Origin: Antedon bifida | Taxonomy: Eukaryota; Echinodermata; Crinoidea; Comatulida; Antedonidae | Assembly (NCBI GenBank): GCA_963402885.1 | Contig: OY727096.1 | Location: 24,781,820-24,845,819 of the forward strand | DNA: 64,000 nt | Direction: 5' to 3' | Shown: piece by piece, positions 12,001 through 21,700 of the stretch | Numbering within the stretch: the stretch's first letter is position 1 | Layout of the letters: each line of letters starts with the position of its first letter | Translations under genes and position numbers: made by a program | The notes under the pieces: model-generated | Told to the model about the DNA's origin: nothing | Databases searched by the model: none | Seen by the model: the letters and a program-made list of their open reading frames with translations, nothing else

Positions 12001-13334
12001 CTCTAAGGGTCACGTCATGTCAGTGCTGCCAATTCTCACTGGGAACCTAATGATGGAAAATTATTTTCTTAAACAACCAAATAAATTAAATAAAACATAA
12101 TAAACATGAATGGCAATACAATGAAATATACTTTGTGATAAACCCTAAAGCTTTGTCTACACTATCAAACTAGTTTGAAAAAAAAAAGTGTGATGATGTG
12201 CCAAAATGTGGTAGTGATATGTCTAAATATGGTACTGATATGATATCATCGTGTCAATATAATGGCACATAACATTTTGTTGATAGTGTGGACAGAGCGT
12301 TATGCTAAATCTAATCAACTTCAACTAATTACAATATTTTTAATTTTCAGATCCGGGTATTTCGAACCCATGCGATAACGATCCTTGCGTCAATGGTGGT
12401 AAATGCTTTTCCAAGGTAACAGAGGATTTCTCAGATTACTATTGCAATTGTCCAAGAGGCAATTCAGGAAAAAACTGTGAAAAGCAAGGTAAATTTTTAT
12501 CATTACAATAATTATAGGAGCTGAATTTATTTCAATACCAATAAAAACCTAAAAATACCACTGTTGCTCTATTTTAAAAGTTTGGGTCGGTTCAACTATT
12601 CTCAAAGAATCTTGTATTATCTATTGCATTTCAACTTCATTTAGTTTACTCATTAACTTGTTTATTCAATTATTTAGCAAGCTTTTAATTGTTGTTAATT
12701 TCCAGAAATGGATAAGAATAAAGTTTGAATCTTGAAATCATACAAAATATTTCTTGCAGTGACTGTCTCATAAACTTTTAAATTAAAACAAACTAATATT
12801 ATAGAAAACAAATGTTGTTACTCATGCAGTAAATGATCCCAATCTCAAGTTAGTTAATTCAATATTCTGAAATAATCACCCATTATATCCAGTGCAATGC
12901 AAACGATAGGTAAATTATGCCTCTCGTTTTCCCCCAACCCCCAACAACCCTACCCTATTTCAACATCCACCGCAATTACCTATTTAACTCAAGTTAGTAG
13001 TGCATAATATGGGTGTTATTCAATGAATGAATTATTAATACATTGTTTGTACTAAATATAAATACATTATTTGTCTGAATATTTGATCATCAGCGAATTA
13101 ATTATTATTCATTAAATGTGTGTTGAATATTCACAACCGAATTGATTACTAATACATAACAATGAGTTGAATATCCATCATAAAAATTAACTTGTTATAT
13201 TTTCAGATGTTTGTGATGGATTTAGATGTGAAAACCAAAAGTGTATACAGTGCATGTTTACATGTGACCGAGAAGACAATTGTGGAGACAACAGCGACGA
13301 AGGTTGCAGGGGACAATTAACAAAATGTCCATAA
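1..13334 (+). CDS. Secreted mosaic protein, 3' part: 16 CCP + 2 C-type lectin + EGF + LDLa
   Basis: Twenty coding exons can be read by eye with consistent GT-AG splice sites. All internal exons begin and end in phase 1, so the open frame continues from 113 to the stop at 13332-13334. Order: sixteen CCP/sushi exons (113-9993), two C-type lectin exons (10378-10719, 11252-11656), EGF (12351-12488), LDLa with stop (13207-13334). The visible part codes for about 1218 residues, all extracellular-type Cys-rich modules. There is no membrane segment before the stop, so the product is probably secreted. The start codon and signal peptide are upstream of the window. CCP plus lectin domains suggest a recognition or adhesion protein (complement-like or selectin-like mosaic); the ligand is unknown. 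Exons and introns are duplicated in tandem, so exon number may vary between alleles. Confidence 0.85.
113..277 (+). CDS. CCP exon 1 (CESS type)
   Basis: Phase 1-1 exon of 165 bp between ctccatag and gtacag. It codes for a short sushi domain with four Cys (CESS, FTC, ITC, AEC) and the core [13 protein letters not shown]. The Trp usually found between Cys III and Cys IV is Tyr here. The 5' copy of the tandem duplication; its twin is 1933-2097. Confidence 0.88.
428..592 (+). CDS. CCP exon 2 (CDST type)
   Basis: 165 bp, phase 1-1, acceptor tctttcag, donor gtaagt. Four-Cys CCP starting [17 protein letters not shown], with Phe in place of the usual Trp. Near-identical copies are at 2247-2411 and 5376-5540. 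Confidence 0.87.
833..1057 (-). pseudogene. Antisense exon-like relic, copy 1
   Basis: On the minus strand inside a CCP-gene intron, a 225-bp block is bounded by an acceptor (tttatttcag) and a donor (acag/gtaagt). Its first part translates [14 protein letters not shown], like the open copy at 5713-5837 ([14 protein letters not shown]). It then loses one base relative to that copy, and stops follow in every joined frame, so it looks dead. The family was not recognised. It was duplicated together with the neighbouring CCP exons. Confidence 0.5.
1197..1361 (+). CDS. CCP exon 3 (CQTP type)
   Basis: 165 bp, phase 1-1, acceptor ttatag, donor gtaagt. CCP starting [21 protein letters not shown]. Its final codons (VCS) differ from the other CQTP copies (VCY), because the duplicated block ends at this donor. 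Copies at 2992-3156 and 6057-6221. Confidence 0.87.
1637..1801 (+). CDS. CCP exon 4 (CESS type)
   Basis: 165 bp, phase 1-1, acceptor cctcag, donor gtatgt. Four-Cys CCP ([17 protein letters not shown]). The exon and about 150 bp of upstream intron closely match the block 48253-48586 in the second CCP gene. Confidence 0.88.
1933..2097 (+). CDS. CCP exon 5 (CESS type, twin of exon 1)
   Basis: 165 bp, phase 1-1. Identical in protein to exon 1 by eye, with a few silent changes. Confidence 0.88.
2247..2411 (+). CDS. CCP exon 6 (CDST type, twin of exon 2)
   Basis: 165 bp, phase 1-1. It differs from exon 2 at a few positions, such as GG to GR after the FIH stretch and Ser to Phe before Cys III. Confidence 0.87.
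2651..2875 (-). pseudogene. Antisense exon-like relic, copy 2
   Basis: Second copy of the minus-strand block, also 225 bp with acceptor and donor kept (ttttttcag and acag/gtaagt). It carries the same one-base loss relative to 5713-5837, so it was duplicated after decay. Confidence 0.5.
2992..3156 (+). CDS. CCP exon 7 (CQTP type)
   Basis: 165 bp, phase 1-1, acceptor cttatag, donor gtaata. Four Cys as in exon 3, with the last residues VCY. Confidence 0.87.
3591..3632 (+). repeat. 21-bp tandem repeat, two units
   Basis: The unit tatgggcaataatcttgaagg occurs twice in a row in the intron before CCP exon 8. The rest of 3157-3699 is AT-rich with nothing recognisable. Confidence 0.85.
3700..3864 (+). 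CDS. CCP exon 8 (CESS type)
   Basis: 165 bp, phase 1-1, acceptor cttcag, donor gtaagt. The usual DVGYTLVGE reads DVGNTLVGE here. Otherwise a standard member. Confidence 0.88.
4060..4224 (+). CDS. CCP exon 9 (divergent)
   Basis: 165 bp, phase 1-1, acceptor ttttcag, donor gtaagt. CCP starting [17 protein letters not shown] with four Cys. It is a distinct sequence type, without near-identical copies in the window. Confidence 0.87.
4340..4702 (-). mobile_element. tRNA-derived SINE
   Basis: Read on the minus strand it starts with a tRNA-like head: A box gtggccgagcggttaagac, B box gggttcgaggc. A central block follows (ttaaagaacctagtacatct) that also occurs in the 5S-derived SINE at 60738-61040, then a GAA-rich tail. 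Not a tRNA gene: it lacks a proper anticodon arm and 3' acceptor half. Confidence 0.75.
4867..5195. mobile_element. TTAA-type MITE, copy 1
   Basis: About 330 bp with terminal inverted repeats agatgtattgtcccc / ggggacaatacatct next to TTAA-like ends (right end degenerate, ttga). Same family as 50626-50963 and 59438-59771. Non-coding; piggyBac- or Kolobok-type by target site. Confidence 0.8.
5376..5540 (+). CDS. CCP exon 10 (CDST type)
   Basis: 165 bp, phase 1-1, acceptor ctttcag, donor gtaagt. Third CDST copy, with VVNG instead of VANG. Confidence 0.87.
5713..5837 (-). other. Antisense open exon-like block, copy 3
   Basis: Minus-strand 125-bp block with a strong acceptor (ctttcttttcag) and a donor (caag/gtaatt). 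It has one uninterrupted 41-residue frame containing [14 protein letters not shown] and [19 protein letters not shown]. It lies in the intron between CDST and CQTP CCP exons, as the two decayed copies do. The family is unknown. It may be an exon of an antisense gene or a fragment carried in when the module was built. Confidence 0.45.
6057..6221 (+). CDS. CCP exon 11 (CQTP type)
   Basis: 165 bp, phase 1-1, acceptor ttgatag, donor gtaaga. Differs from exons 3 and 7 by Thr to Phe before Cys II. Confidence 0.87.
6750..6840 (-). mobile_element. tRNA-like SINE fragment
   Basis: Minus strand shows tRNA A-box and B-box like words at normal spacing, but no full cloverleaf. Treated as a SINE head. Confidence 0.5.
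8091..8210. mobile_element. Hairpin MITE family 2, degenerate copy
   Basis: Begins aagcctatctacactatcaaac and has the internal gtgatgtgcccatata palindrome. Related to 12147-12303 and 17308-17453. Confidence 0.6.
8278..8442 (+). CDS. CCP exon 12 (CESS type)
   Basis: 165 bp, phase 1-1, acceptor tttcag, donor gtaggt. CCP with [15 protein letters not shown], otherwise like exons 1, 4, 5 and 8. Confidence 0.88.
8731..8895 (+). CDS. CCP exon 13 (divergent)
   Basis: 165 bp, phase 1-1, acceptor attatcag, donor gtaata. CCP starting [17 protein letters not shown]. Four Cys; Phe at the usual Trp site. Confidence 0.87.
8985..9149 (+). CDS. CCP exon 14 (divergent)
   Basis: 165 bp, phase 1-1, acceptor ttcacag, donor gtaata. 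CCP starting [17 protein letters not shown]. The intron before it is only 89 bp. Confidence 0.87.
9398..9562 (+). CDS. CCP exon 15 (EEPPRC type)
   Basis: 165 bp, phase 1-1, acceptor attacag, donor gtgagg. CCP with [12 protein letters not shown] and the ending EEPPRC. Its closest relative in the window is the first CCP exon of the second CCP gene (46860-47021). Confidence 0.87.
9826..9993 (+). CDS. CCP exon 16, last CCP, with canonical Trp
   Basis: 168 bp, phase 1-1, acceptor ttttag, donor gtaagt. The only CCP here that keeps the conserved Trp between Cys III and Cys IV ([13 protein letters not shown]). It has a likely N-glycosylation site (NGT/NAS). Confidence 0.87.
9961..10272 (+). repeat. 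156-bp tandem duplication over an exon end
   Basis: The block starting gcacatggaatgcaagcat at 9961 recurs at 10117. It contains the last 33 bp of CCP exon 16, its donor site and intron sequence. The second copy has a donor but no acceptor, so it is probably intronic. Confidence 0.9.
10378..10719 (+). CDS. C-type lectin domain 1 exon
   Basis: 342 bp, phase 1-1, acceptor tttttag, donor gtaagt. C-type lectin fold: extra N-terminal Cys pair ([12 protein letters not shown]), the NGHLATF helix region, FYIGI at the WIGL position, and terminal Cys pairs (HNCAY, VPC, FICE). The EPN or QPD sugar-binding motif is absent and WND reads WDN, so calcium-dependent sugar binding of the classic kind is doubtful. 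Confidence 0.88.
10720..11251. other. Intron, nothing recognised
   Basis: 532 bp between the two lectin exons. No repeat or coding block identified. A long T run precedes the acceptor. Confidence 0.5.
11252..11656 (+). CDS. C-type lectin domain 2 exon
   Basis: 405 bp, phase 1-1, acceptor ttttcag, donor gtaagt. Clear WIGL motif (FWIGLSRET), WTWV, and Cys pairs at [10 protein letters not shown] and CAYI / ECDD / YICQ. EPN and QPD are absent, so ligand binding is predicted to be non-canonical. Distinct in sequence from lectin domain 1. Confidence 0.9.
12147..12303. mobile_element. Hairpin MITE family 2
   Basis: About 155 bp with inverted ends ctttgtctacactatcaaac / tgatagtgtggacagagcg in the intron before the EGF exon. 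No coding capacity. Confidence 0.75.
12351..12488 (+). CDS. EGF-like exon
   Basis: 138 bp, phase 1-1, acceptor tttcag, donor gtaaat. Six Cys in EGF spacing: [14 protein letters not shown], then [16 protein letters not shown]. No calcium-binding EGF consensus is seen at the N-terminus. Confidence 0.88.
12489..13206. other. Intron, nothing recognised
   Basis: 718 bp of AT-rich sequence between the EGF and LDLa exons, without a recognisable element. Confidence 0.5.
13207..13334 (+). CDS. Terminal LDLa exon with stop
   Basis: 128 bp, acceptor ttttcag. Six-Cys LDL-receptor class A repeat with the acidic [11 protein letters not shown] signature that binds calcium. Then RGQLTKCP and TAA. It ends the protein without a membrane anchor. 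Confidence 0.88.
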
Positions 13335-15787
13335 ACACTTACACGTTAACATAATATGCTATAAAGTATCTACTACTGTGTATATAGCAAGGAAATCAAC
13401 AGGATGCTGAGCTTCGGAGATCAAAGAGTTTATCTGTGACTTCGACACTATCAGTTCATGTATCAAAACAAATCAAATAAGAAGATCCCATGTATGCATA
13501 CAACATGGAAATCAAAGACAATGTCAAAACAATTACATCAATAAATAAATATTTAAGGATTTTCAATTGATATTCACTTAAGCTTATCCAACTTTGATGC
13601 AATATAATTATACCAATCATGACGCATCATGATAGATAATCCAAACTTCACTTCCATTGTGCCTACTTCGTGGGAAGCACGCCTTAGATAGAATTTATAA
13701 TGCTGAATATGGCCACTCAACATTTCTTGAGATATATTGCATGTCTTTATTAGGAGGTACTAACTAGTTCCTTTTTGGTTAATAAATTTGGTACATCTAA
13801 TTATGGGAAACATTTTAAAATGTTATTTAAGTGGGAATTATAATTATACAAGGAAATAACTGTTGACATTATGTTCATATGTTGTAGATTAATGTACAAA
13901 GGTGCACATTTTGATCCCATGCTTATTTTAGTTTAGATAGAAAAAATATAAATGCGGACAATTTTAGGAATCATTGCCTACAAGAACAAAATGTAATGCG
14001 GACAATTTTAAAATTACAGTAAGCTATAATTTGGTTTTTAAATAAATTTAAGCGTAGAACAATATGTTTAGATGTACTTGTTCGTTATGCATACTTAATT
14101 ATTTCTTTATTGTAGTTTATTTCGCTAACATTTTTTTTTACACACAAACTCCTTAAAATGTATTAGAATATTCATGTGCTATATTTATAATATAGGTTTT
14201 AAGGTAAATAAATTACACTTTTAAACAATTTTGTTTTTATTTTGTAATTAAAAATTGTAGTGATTTTTAATATGCACCAGTATCGATGTCTGTGGCGCAA
14301 CAGGAGGGAGTCTGTGTCTTTTTAAATACTATACAATTGACAAACGACCAATGGCTTAATGGCAATGTCTTTTTCGAAGGATGAGGTAATGTCGTGAGGT
14401 GAGTCAATTCTCCCAATAACAAACAATCTTGGCGTGGTCTGATTTTCCAGTCTCTTTTTGAAGAAGAAGATGCATTTGGAAGACCTGAACATATTAGAAA
14501 ACATCAACACTAACCAGGGACGGACGAGTCTCCAACTCCTATGCCTTCTAACACCAGGCCGTCACCAATTGGTTGTGCAGGTTTCAACTTTCACATTTTG
14601 AAAGGACAAATTCATCGATTGTAACTGAAGAATGCAAATAGTATAGTAGCATTTTAAGGAGCCGTCGCCAGCGCGAGCCTGACGGCCACCTGACCCATCC
14701 CCTATGGCAGTTAACATATGTCCCATCTTGCTCTCTGAAATCAGTCTAGGTTATAGACTGTGATTCAACTTAATATTTAGTAAAGAGATAAATATTTTGG
14801 CACATATGTCATTTCATATGTATAATACTTTAATTCAGACAAAATCGAAACGCTGATTGGTGGACTAACATAAAAAAGACAATAACTACAGACTTGGGAA
14901 ACGTCTATGCAATAATGCATGTTTTTTCAAGGAGCTTACAAGGGGTTAGTATGGAACGTCACAGAATGCATTAACACTTTTTTTTAAATACAAGTTACGT
15001 TAAATAGTTATTTACAGATGGATTAGTTTGAGGATTTATACTGAAATGATAATTGATAGACATCGAAGACTCAATGTTATTATATTTATTTAAACCTTTC
15101 TTACATTTTTGTAAAATAATATTAATACTTGCAATGTACTTTCTTTCTTGTTGAAAGTAAACTTAGTTTAAAAATATAAATACATAAGAAAGGTTTCTGA
15201 ACAGCATTATATGAACTCAGTTTGCTCAAGAATGGATACCCCTCAAAATGGAATAATCTTATTCTAAACTAGTTAAGGGCGATCTAGGTCCCTCACACAC
15301 TTTGCTGCAATTGTTAGCAGTTTGAGCAGCTAATGAGCGAATATGAGTCTAATATGCCCTTGATCTAATTTCTTTTTCACGTTTGTTAAAGATCGTCCCT
15401 GAAAGTGCTTACTTTTCATTATGATTAGCAAAATCAACTATTGGCTGAAAAGTTAGTATTTCTGGTCATCTATAAAAACTAAATTGACTGATTATTGTGA
15501 CATCTACAGGATTTCCTCATACATGGAATAGGTAAATTCATAGAATATATTCATATTTCCATAACCAATTATATTTTAAATGATGATGATGATGATGATG
15601 ATTAGTAAACGTATGACATGAAATAGTATGAGAAAATTGGAGTGAATATTAATTAGTAGTAATGAAAATATATGCTGACAACAAAATGATAATTATGAGA
15701 AATAATATATTATATGGCTAGCTTCTTTGTGTCCTTCTTTAACTCACACACATCACATCACACCTACAAACTTTCAGGTAAGTACTA
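13335..15787. other. 3' UTR of mosaic gene and convergent intergenic region
   Basis: A likely poly(A) signal for the mosaic gene is AATAAA at 13540. A GAT microsatellite lies near 15580-15602. The stretch 14300-14750 is locally GC-richer but not identified. No coding exon seen; the minus-strand UQCC1 3' UTR must start at 15787. Confidence 0.5.
13540..13545 (+). terminator. Candidate poly(A) signal of mosaic gene
   Basis: AATAAA about 206 bp after the stop codon, in the context atcaataaataaat. Not verified by transcripts. Confidence 0.45.
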
Positions 15788-18700
15788 TTATGTTGGAACC
15801 TTGTCAATGACATTAGGATCAGGGCCTAGTAGTTCCTCGTCAATTGATAATGCTTTTGGAAGGTCGCCCTCTAGATGTGATGTGTTTGCTTTGAATGGTA
15901 ACCATTTGATTCGTCCTTTTTGTAGGAGTTGTGAACTGTCTAATGTCTCCAAATACTGAATCTAAAAAAGATAAAATCGGTAAATTGATGAGATGTAGTA
16001 GGGAAATGGTCAATTGTTGTAAACAAAAGCAGAACCCCTATTTTATACCCTTTTCACATTTGCATAAATTGTTACAACTTGTAACAAGTTATAACCAGGT
16101 TTGATCTCCTGATTAATTACACGTTTTCATACATGTACATGTGAACAATGAGAAATCTGTATTTGATTACTATGATTGGTCAGTTTCATACCAGGGCAGT
16201 AGCACACAAGGAAATCTCTGAACAAAAACAAGGCCACATACATGGCTGCAGTCGCATGGTCAATTTAGTATTTACCGACCAACCGACCGACATAGTGAGC
16301 TGTAGAGTTGCGTTGCACGTGACTAAAAAGCCTGTTTTTCTCACGAGAATTGGTAAAATTTCCCGAAAATCGTCTGGTCACTATGCAAACCTGTTGTTAT
16401 TTTTGCAGGTGTGAAAAGGGTATAGGTTAAAAAAGTATGTACAAACATGTGTACAAACCATTTACAAAATAACAGTAAGAAAATGTTTACAATGCTTCTT
16501 ACAATCAAACTTGAAAATATTTAATTTTAATTATTAATTTACTTACTAATTTTTTAGCTATCAAATAAGGTGCCAGGAATAGGCTAGCTATTCCAGAGTA
16601 GCAAAAATCTAATATTTCTCACACACTGCACATAGGCCCTACGAGTTTGCATTATTTTAATAGTGGTATTAGTATTGAAAATGCTGATGATGAAAATGAT
16701 AGTTATCATAGTGTTAATGGTAATGTGACATTGAAATGATCTATGTGCTTTACCTGCATTCTAACATATTCCACCATATTTGCTAATGACTCAGGGTCAT
16801 CGCACCTCTGAAGGAATAGATTGCGCCAAAGAGCACCAGCAAGAACTCGGTCATCCGACATCACACCCTGCCAGATAAAAGAGACTATCAGATTAACAAA
16901 GAAAACCACATAATAAGTAAAACAAAACTAGCATTTCATCATAACATTTCCTTTTAATGGCAACTATGAAACTATTTATTATCATTTGACACCCTAAATA
17001 CAGTTCAAAAGACAAGAATTCTACAGTACAAAAGATGACATTTAAACATTTAGAAAAGATTTCAAGCATACATACTTCATCATATGCCAATAAAACTCCA
17101 TGAAATTGTTCAACCATCTTTGAAGTTGCTGCTCTCATCTTAGATGTAGGAATCTGAAAAATAATTAAACCTGGTTCACGTAACGTAGCGTAACACTTTA
17201 CAGAACTATGTATGAACTGTGAAACTATACATAAACCGTTATCAACAACTCTTTTGTTGGAACCAGTTAACAGTAACTGCACAATGGATGTTGGTACAGA
17301 CGCATTGTAAAGCTCTGTCTACACTATCAATCTAGTATGACAAAAAAAGTGTGATGTACCCAAATATGGATGCGATATGACATCATCTTGTCCATATATG
17401 GGCACATCACATTTTTTTGTCACATAAAGTGTGGTAGTGTAGACAGAGCTTAGGCATAGTGTCATTTATGGATTGGAATGGCCCCAATACATAGGTGGGT
17501 GTGTGTTTTAAGGTCATTAACTCTTTGAAAATTAATTTTTATATATTTTTTTTAAGCAGTAGCTTTTTGCGGGCCATATGAAATGCCCCTTTGGACCAGA
17601 TTTGCGGAGCTGCTTTTGAGGTGCTAGAGCTTACGTTCATAACACGTCCTCTTTCTGCAACATCTGTCCACATGGAGAGTATAAGATAATGTGTAAGATA
17701 TTTGCCTTCACGTCCTTCCTGCCTCAGTCTTACCATACACATCCTAACAGATTAAAACACATTATTTAAGATTACTAAATAAAATGAATGAATACATAAC
17801 AATTATAATATTGTAGAACTCCTATTAAAGGGACACCTTCAGGACCCAACAAAGTTTCCCGTTAAAAGGGGTGTCCTCTGAATAAGGGTTGACATTTGCG
17901 TTAAAACATTTTCTTCTTGTTCATTTAATAGGAAAGTGTCCCATTAATAGGGATTTCCACTGAATAGGAGGCGTTCTACTGTATATAATGTATTTATGGT
18001 ACACAAACAATGTTTACAGATTTTATATAAATAATTAAATAATAAGATGAAATGTATCAATGATTAATGACTTACCAAACATGAAGTTGTGTCACTAAAA
18101 ACCAGGAAAACAATGTGTCTGACATTTTACAAGCTGGGATAAAAAAAAATATGGAATTGGTAAAGCAGGGTTTCTTCTGTTGAAAGCAAGGTATATTATA
18201 CACAGAACAGAGACAATGACACTACTTTGTTAAAAATGTAAATGAACAAGCAATTTCAATCAGAGACTGAATTGGTTTGATTCCATAACTTCTAACAATA
18301 CATATACATTATAATAAAGTAGAACTCTATTTAGGGGACATCTTTGGGACCCAACAAGTGTTCCCTAATAGAAACATTTATTTCCAAAAGTAATGGTGGC
18401 ATTACCTAAAACATTAAACGATACATTTCAATTACAGTATAAATCATATTAATGCATTTTCTATTGAATGATAATGGTAAATATATTTTAGAAAATGTAT
18501 TTGTTTGATAATAAATAATATATTCTAATAAAAACATTCCAAAGTTTGGCACCAGAGTACTAAATACTTTTTGGTCCTGTGTTCTGGAAGGTGGGTATAA
18601 ATTATATAGATGATGATGTAATCCATATATAGATTTACGTAAGGGAAAAATTTGTTAAATCACGCGTTACTTCTTCCTAGAATTTTACTCGATGGTTGGT

Positions 18701-21700
18701 TCGTACTTTTTCGGTACTGATTTTAACCACCTAATAATATGCCCATGCCCAGCATGTTTTTTCTATTTATCATATATAAAATTTTATTGTACAGTATGGC
18801 TATTATGCTGATTGAATTTATACAACAAATGAAAATAAAGTGTGATGCTGATTTACCTTTGAAGAAATTAACAAAATCTACACCATCTACACATGATGAA
18901 TACATATTTAGACCAGCAACTCTCATTTTCTGAAATTAATTCAATAAACTTTCAAACTTCAATAAATTTTAATACTTATTATGATGATAAAGAGTAGGAA
19001 TTTTGTATATCAACTAATGCAAAGGACGATAACACTTTGTTGCCGTATGTTAGATGCATGCTCTGTGCGGAACCACCGATTGTTTGATCCTCATTCACTC
19101 GGTATTTTGTTTTGCGTCTAGGGGAAGCCCCGAAAAAAATTTTGGGTGAGAAGACAAATTCAATGTTTATTATAGCTCTATCTATTTACAGCAATTTGTT
19201 GAGGAAATTAAATATATTGATGTAAATAGGTGGTATTGATACAGTTGAGTACGTATCGGCTGGTGGCCTAGAAAAAAATAATTGGATGGTATAATGTAAA
19301 CTACAGTACATGATACCATAGATACTATAGTGTAATATATTAATATTCACTAATCCTCTATGATGATGATACACTATACTTCCTAGCCACACATAAATAC
19401 TGTAGGTAACCGCAGCGTTGCATTTTTTGATGTACGCCAGAAGGCTATATACTTTGTGCATGCTGACTGCCAGATCTACAACAATAGGTACGCGGTTGTC
19501 TGGCGGTGTACTTTGTATGAATCGTTCATGGCCTAGCTCGCTGTAGTGCGGTATTCCCGTCAATATCATGTTACATCCAGGGACCAAAAATTTGTATTTA
19601 TTTTTCAGGTGAAAATCGGAAATTCATTTGCAACTCTTAGAAATTTACAGACACGTATCGCGAATAACCTTTTGTACTGTGGGGCACGTATTTTGGAAGG
19701 GTATTGGGCATGTCGGTGATGGGGGTTCGCAGTCGGTTAAGGGAGTTCGCTGTAAAGGGGGGTTCCCATAAACCATCTAGTGGTAGACTTCTTTGGGTGA
19801 TATTCATTAGTATAATTAGAATACCAGAAATAGAAAAAGTTAAATAGAATACTGTATACTTACAAAGCGATTGAATCTTAAACGGCTGAGGTAACTAAAA
19901 CGATCTTTTAATCTCATTAAAAATGTGGGTTCTGAGTGTAGGATTGACTCTGCTGTCCGTCGAACTAAAGCCTATAAGAAATGTAAATAGGTACTTAAGT
20001 TCATATTTAAGTCAGTATGTAAACATCAGAGAATTTTGAGTTTCATTTTTGGTAGGTGAGTGGTTAAGACACAGGACTTACAGTATTTACATACTTACAG
20101 AAAGACCCAGGTTCAACTGCTAAAGAAAAACTCCCAGTTCACTCAGCTGTAAATGAGTACATGGTTGAAAAATACTAGGGAAGGTATAGGCGGCGTTGAA
20201 ATGAACTGACCACTCTACAACATAATGCAGAGACTTAGTAAAATGAGCTTCTAACAGCTCATTCCATACATTCAAAATGAATACAAGACTCCCTTTTACC
20301 TTTATTAACATTACAATTCTCATATTTTACTACTATATCAATGATGGACAATGCCATAAATGAATATTATTTTAATACTGAAATTGTATAATGAAAGTCA
20401 ATTGGTCAATACAAACTGTAACAATACAATGCTTTCAAATCATTCAATTTGCGAGATTTTCTTATTATATCTTATTATATATTAAATTGTTTTGTTTATT
20501 TATGTTGATTACAAAATTGCTTTATAATCATATCTAATTTGGTACTGTATTCCCATGCGCGTCCATCGATTCTCTGTAATGTATTATTAATATGGCAACA
20601 TTTTGCCACATCCTAGGCAAATTCTGAATACATTGTATTATACAGAATTACTGGATAAACTATACAATAACAAGAATCAGCTATGCTCTTTACCTGTTTA
20701 TCAATGGATTCTGCAATAATACAATACCATTTCATTAATTTATTGCGAGAATCTTTTTATTATACTGTATGTACCATGTACCTAATTTATAGGTTCCATG
20801 GTATAACTGCGTCAGTCATTATTTAACTGGTAGTAGTATTGCACAGTACAGTCAAGAATAAAGGTCGCATGAGTTTGCCCAACATCTCATGTTGCCATTC
20901 ACCTATCACATTTATTATTAATTATTTGATATTTCAAGGCAATAAATATTTAAGGACTTCCGTTAAGTGGTATCCACTTTATAAATTTTAAATATTAATG
21001 TTAATTGTATTTCCTTAAATGTCAGGTTAAAACTGAAATTGGTTTTCAGTGAAAGTCCAGATTGTGAAATTACAAAATTTTAAATAAATTATGTTTTTGT
21101 GTTTACGCCTTTTTAAGGAGTATGCATGTACTATTAACTAATCACACTTTAGGCTAAGGAAAACACTCACACTTTAAATAAAAAATTTTTCCTTTCTAAT
21201 GAGAATTTATTGTAGAATTATGTTGTGTGTTAATTGTTTTTATGTTTGCTGGGAGCGTAATTTTTTTTTTTCAGGACGAACGTGGGCAATTTACATAAAT
21301 GGGCGTGGCTTAACCCCCCCAACTACTCTCGCGCACGCGAGTATTGTCTACTTTCAGCAGAGAGAGTATGCAGAGAGATTAAATCATCCTTGTAAACAGC
21401 GTTTGCCAACCGAAATGTTTGGTCTAGTGGTAAAGGCGTTAACCTATTACACTGGAGGTCTTTCAAGAACATGTTTTTTTTAATAGTTGAGAGAGATTAT
21501 TTAGAGGGTTAGTATATTTAGGAAGTAGATCAGCTATCTTGGAATTCTTTATAATAGAAAATAATTAAGGTAATGAATTATTCATAATTTCTGCCCACGT
21601 TCGTCCTGGAAAAAAAACGCTTGCTGGGACCCCTAATATAAAAATCCCCTTTGGGTCATTGAGAGGGCTATCCTTGGTCCCATAAAAATGATTGTGTTTT

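Noticed and set aside
19186-19587. 133-residue open frame on the minus strand
   Set aside because: Inside a UQCC1 intron, low-complexity translation, no family signature.
20694-20710. 17-bp microexon of UQCC1 on the minus strand (ttgcag / gtaaag)
   Set aside because: Its length gives the wrong phase for the next exon, and it resembles the end of the exon at 22863, so it looks like a decayed duplicate.
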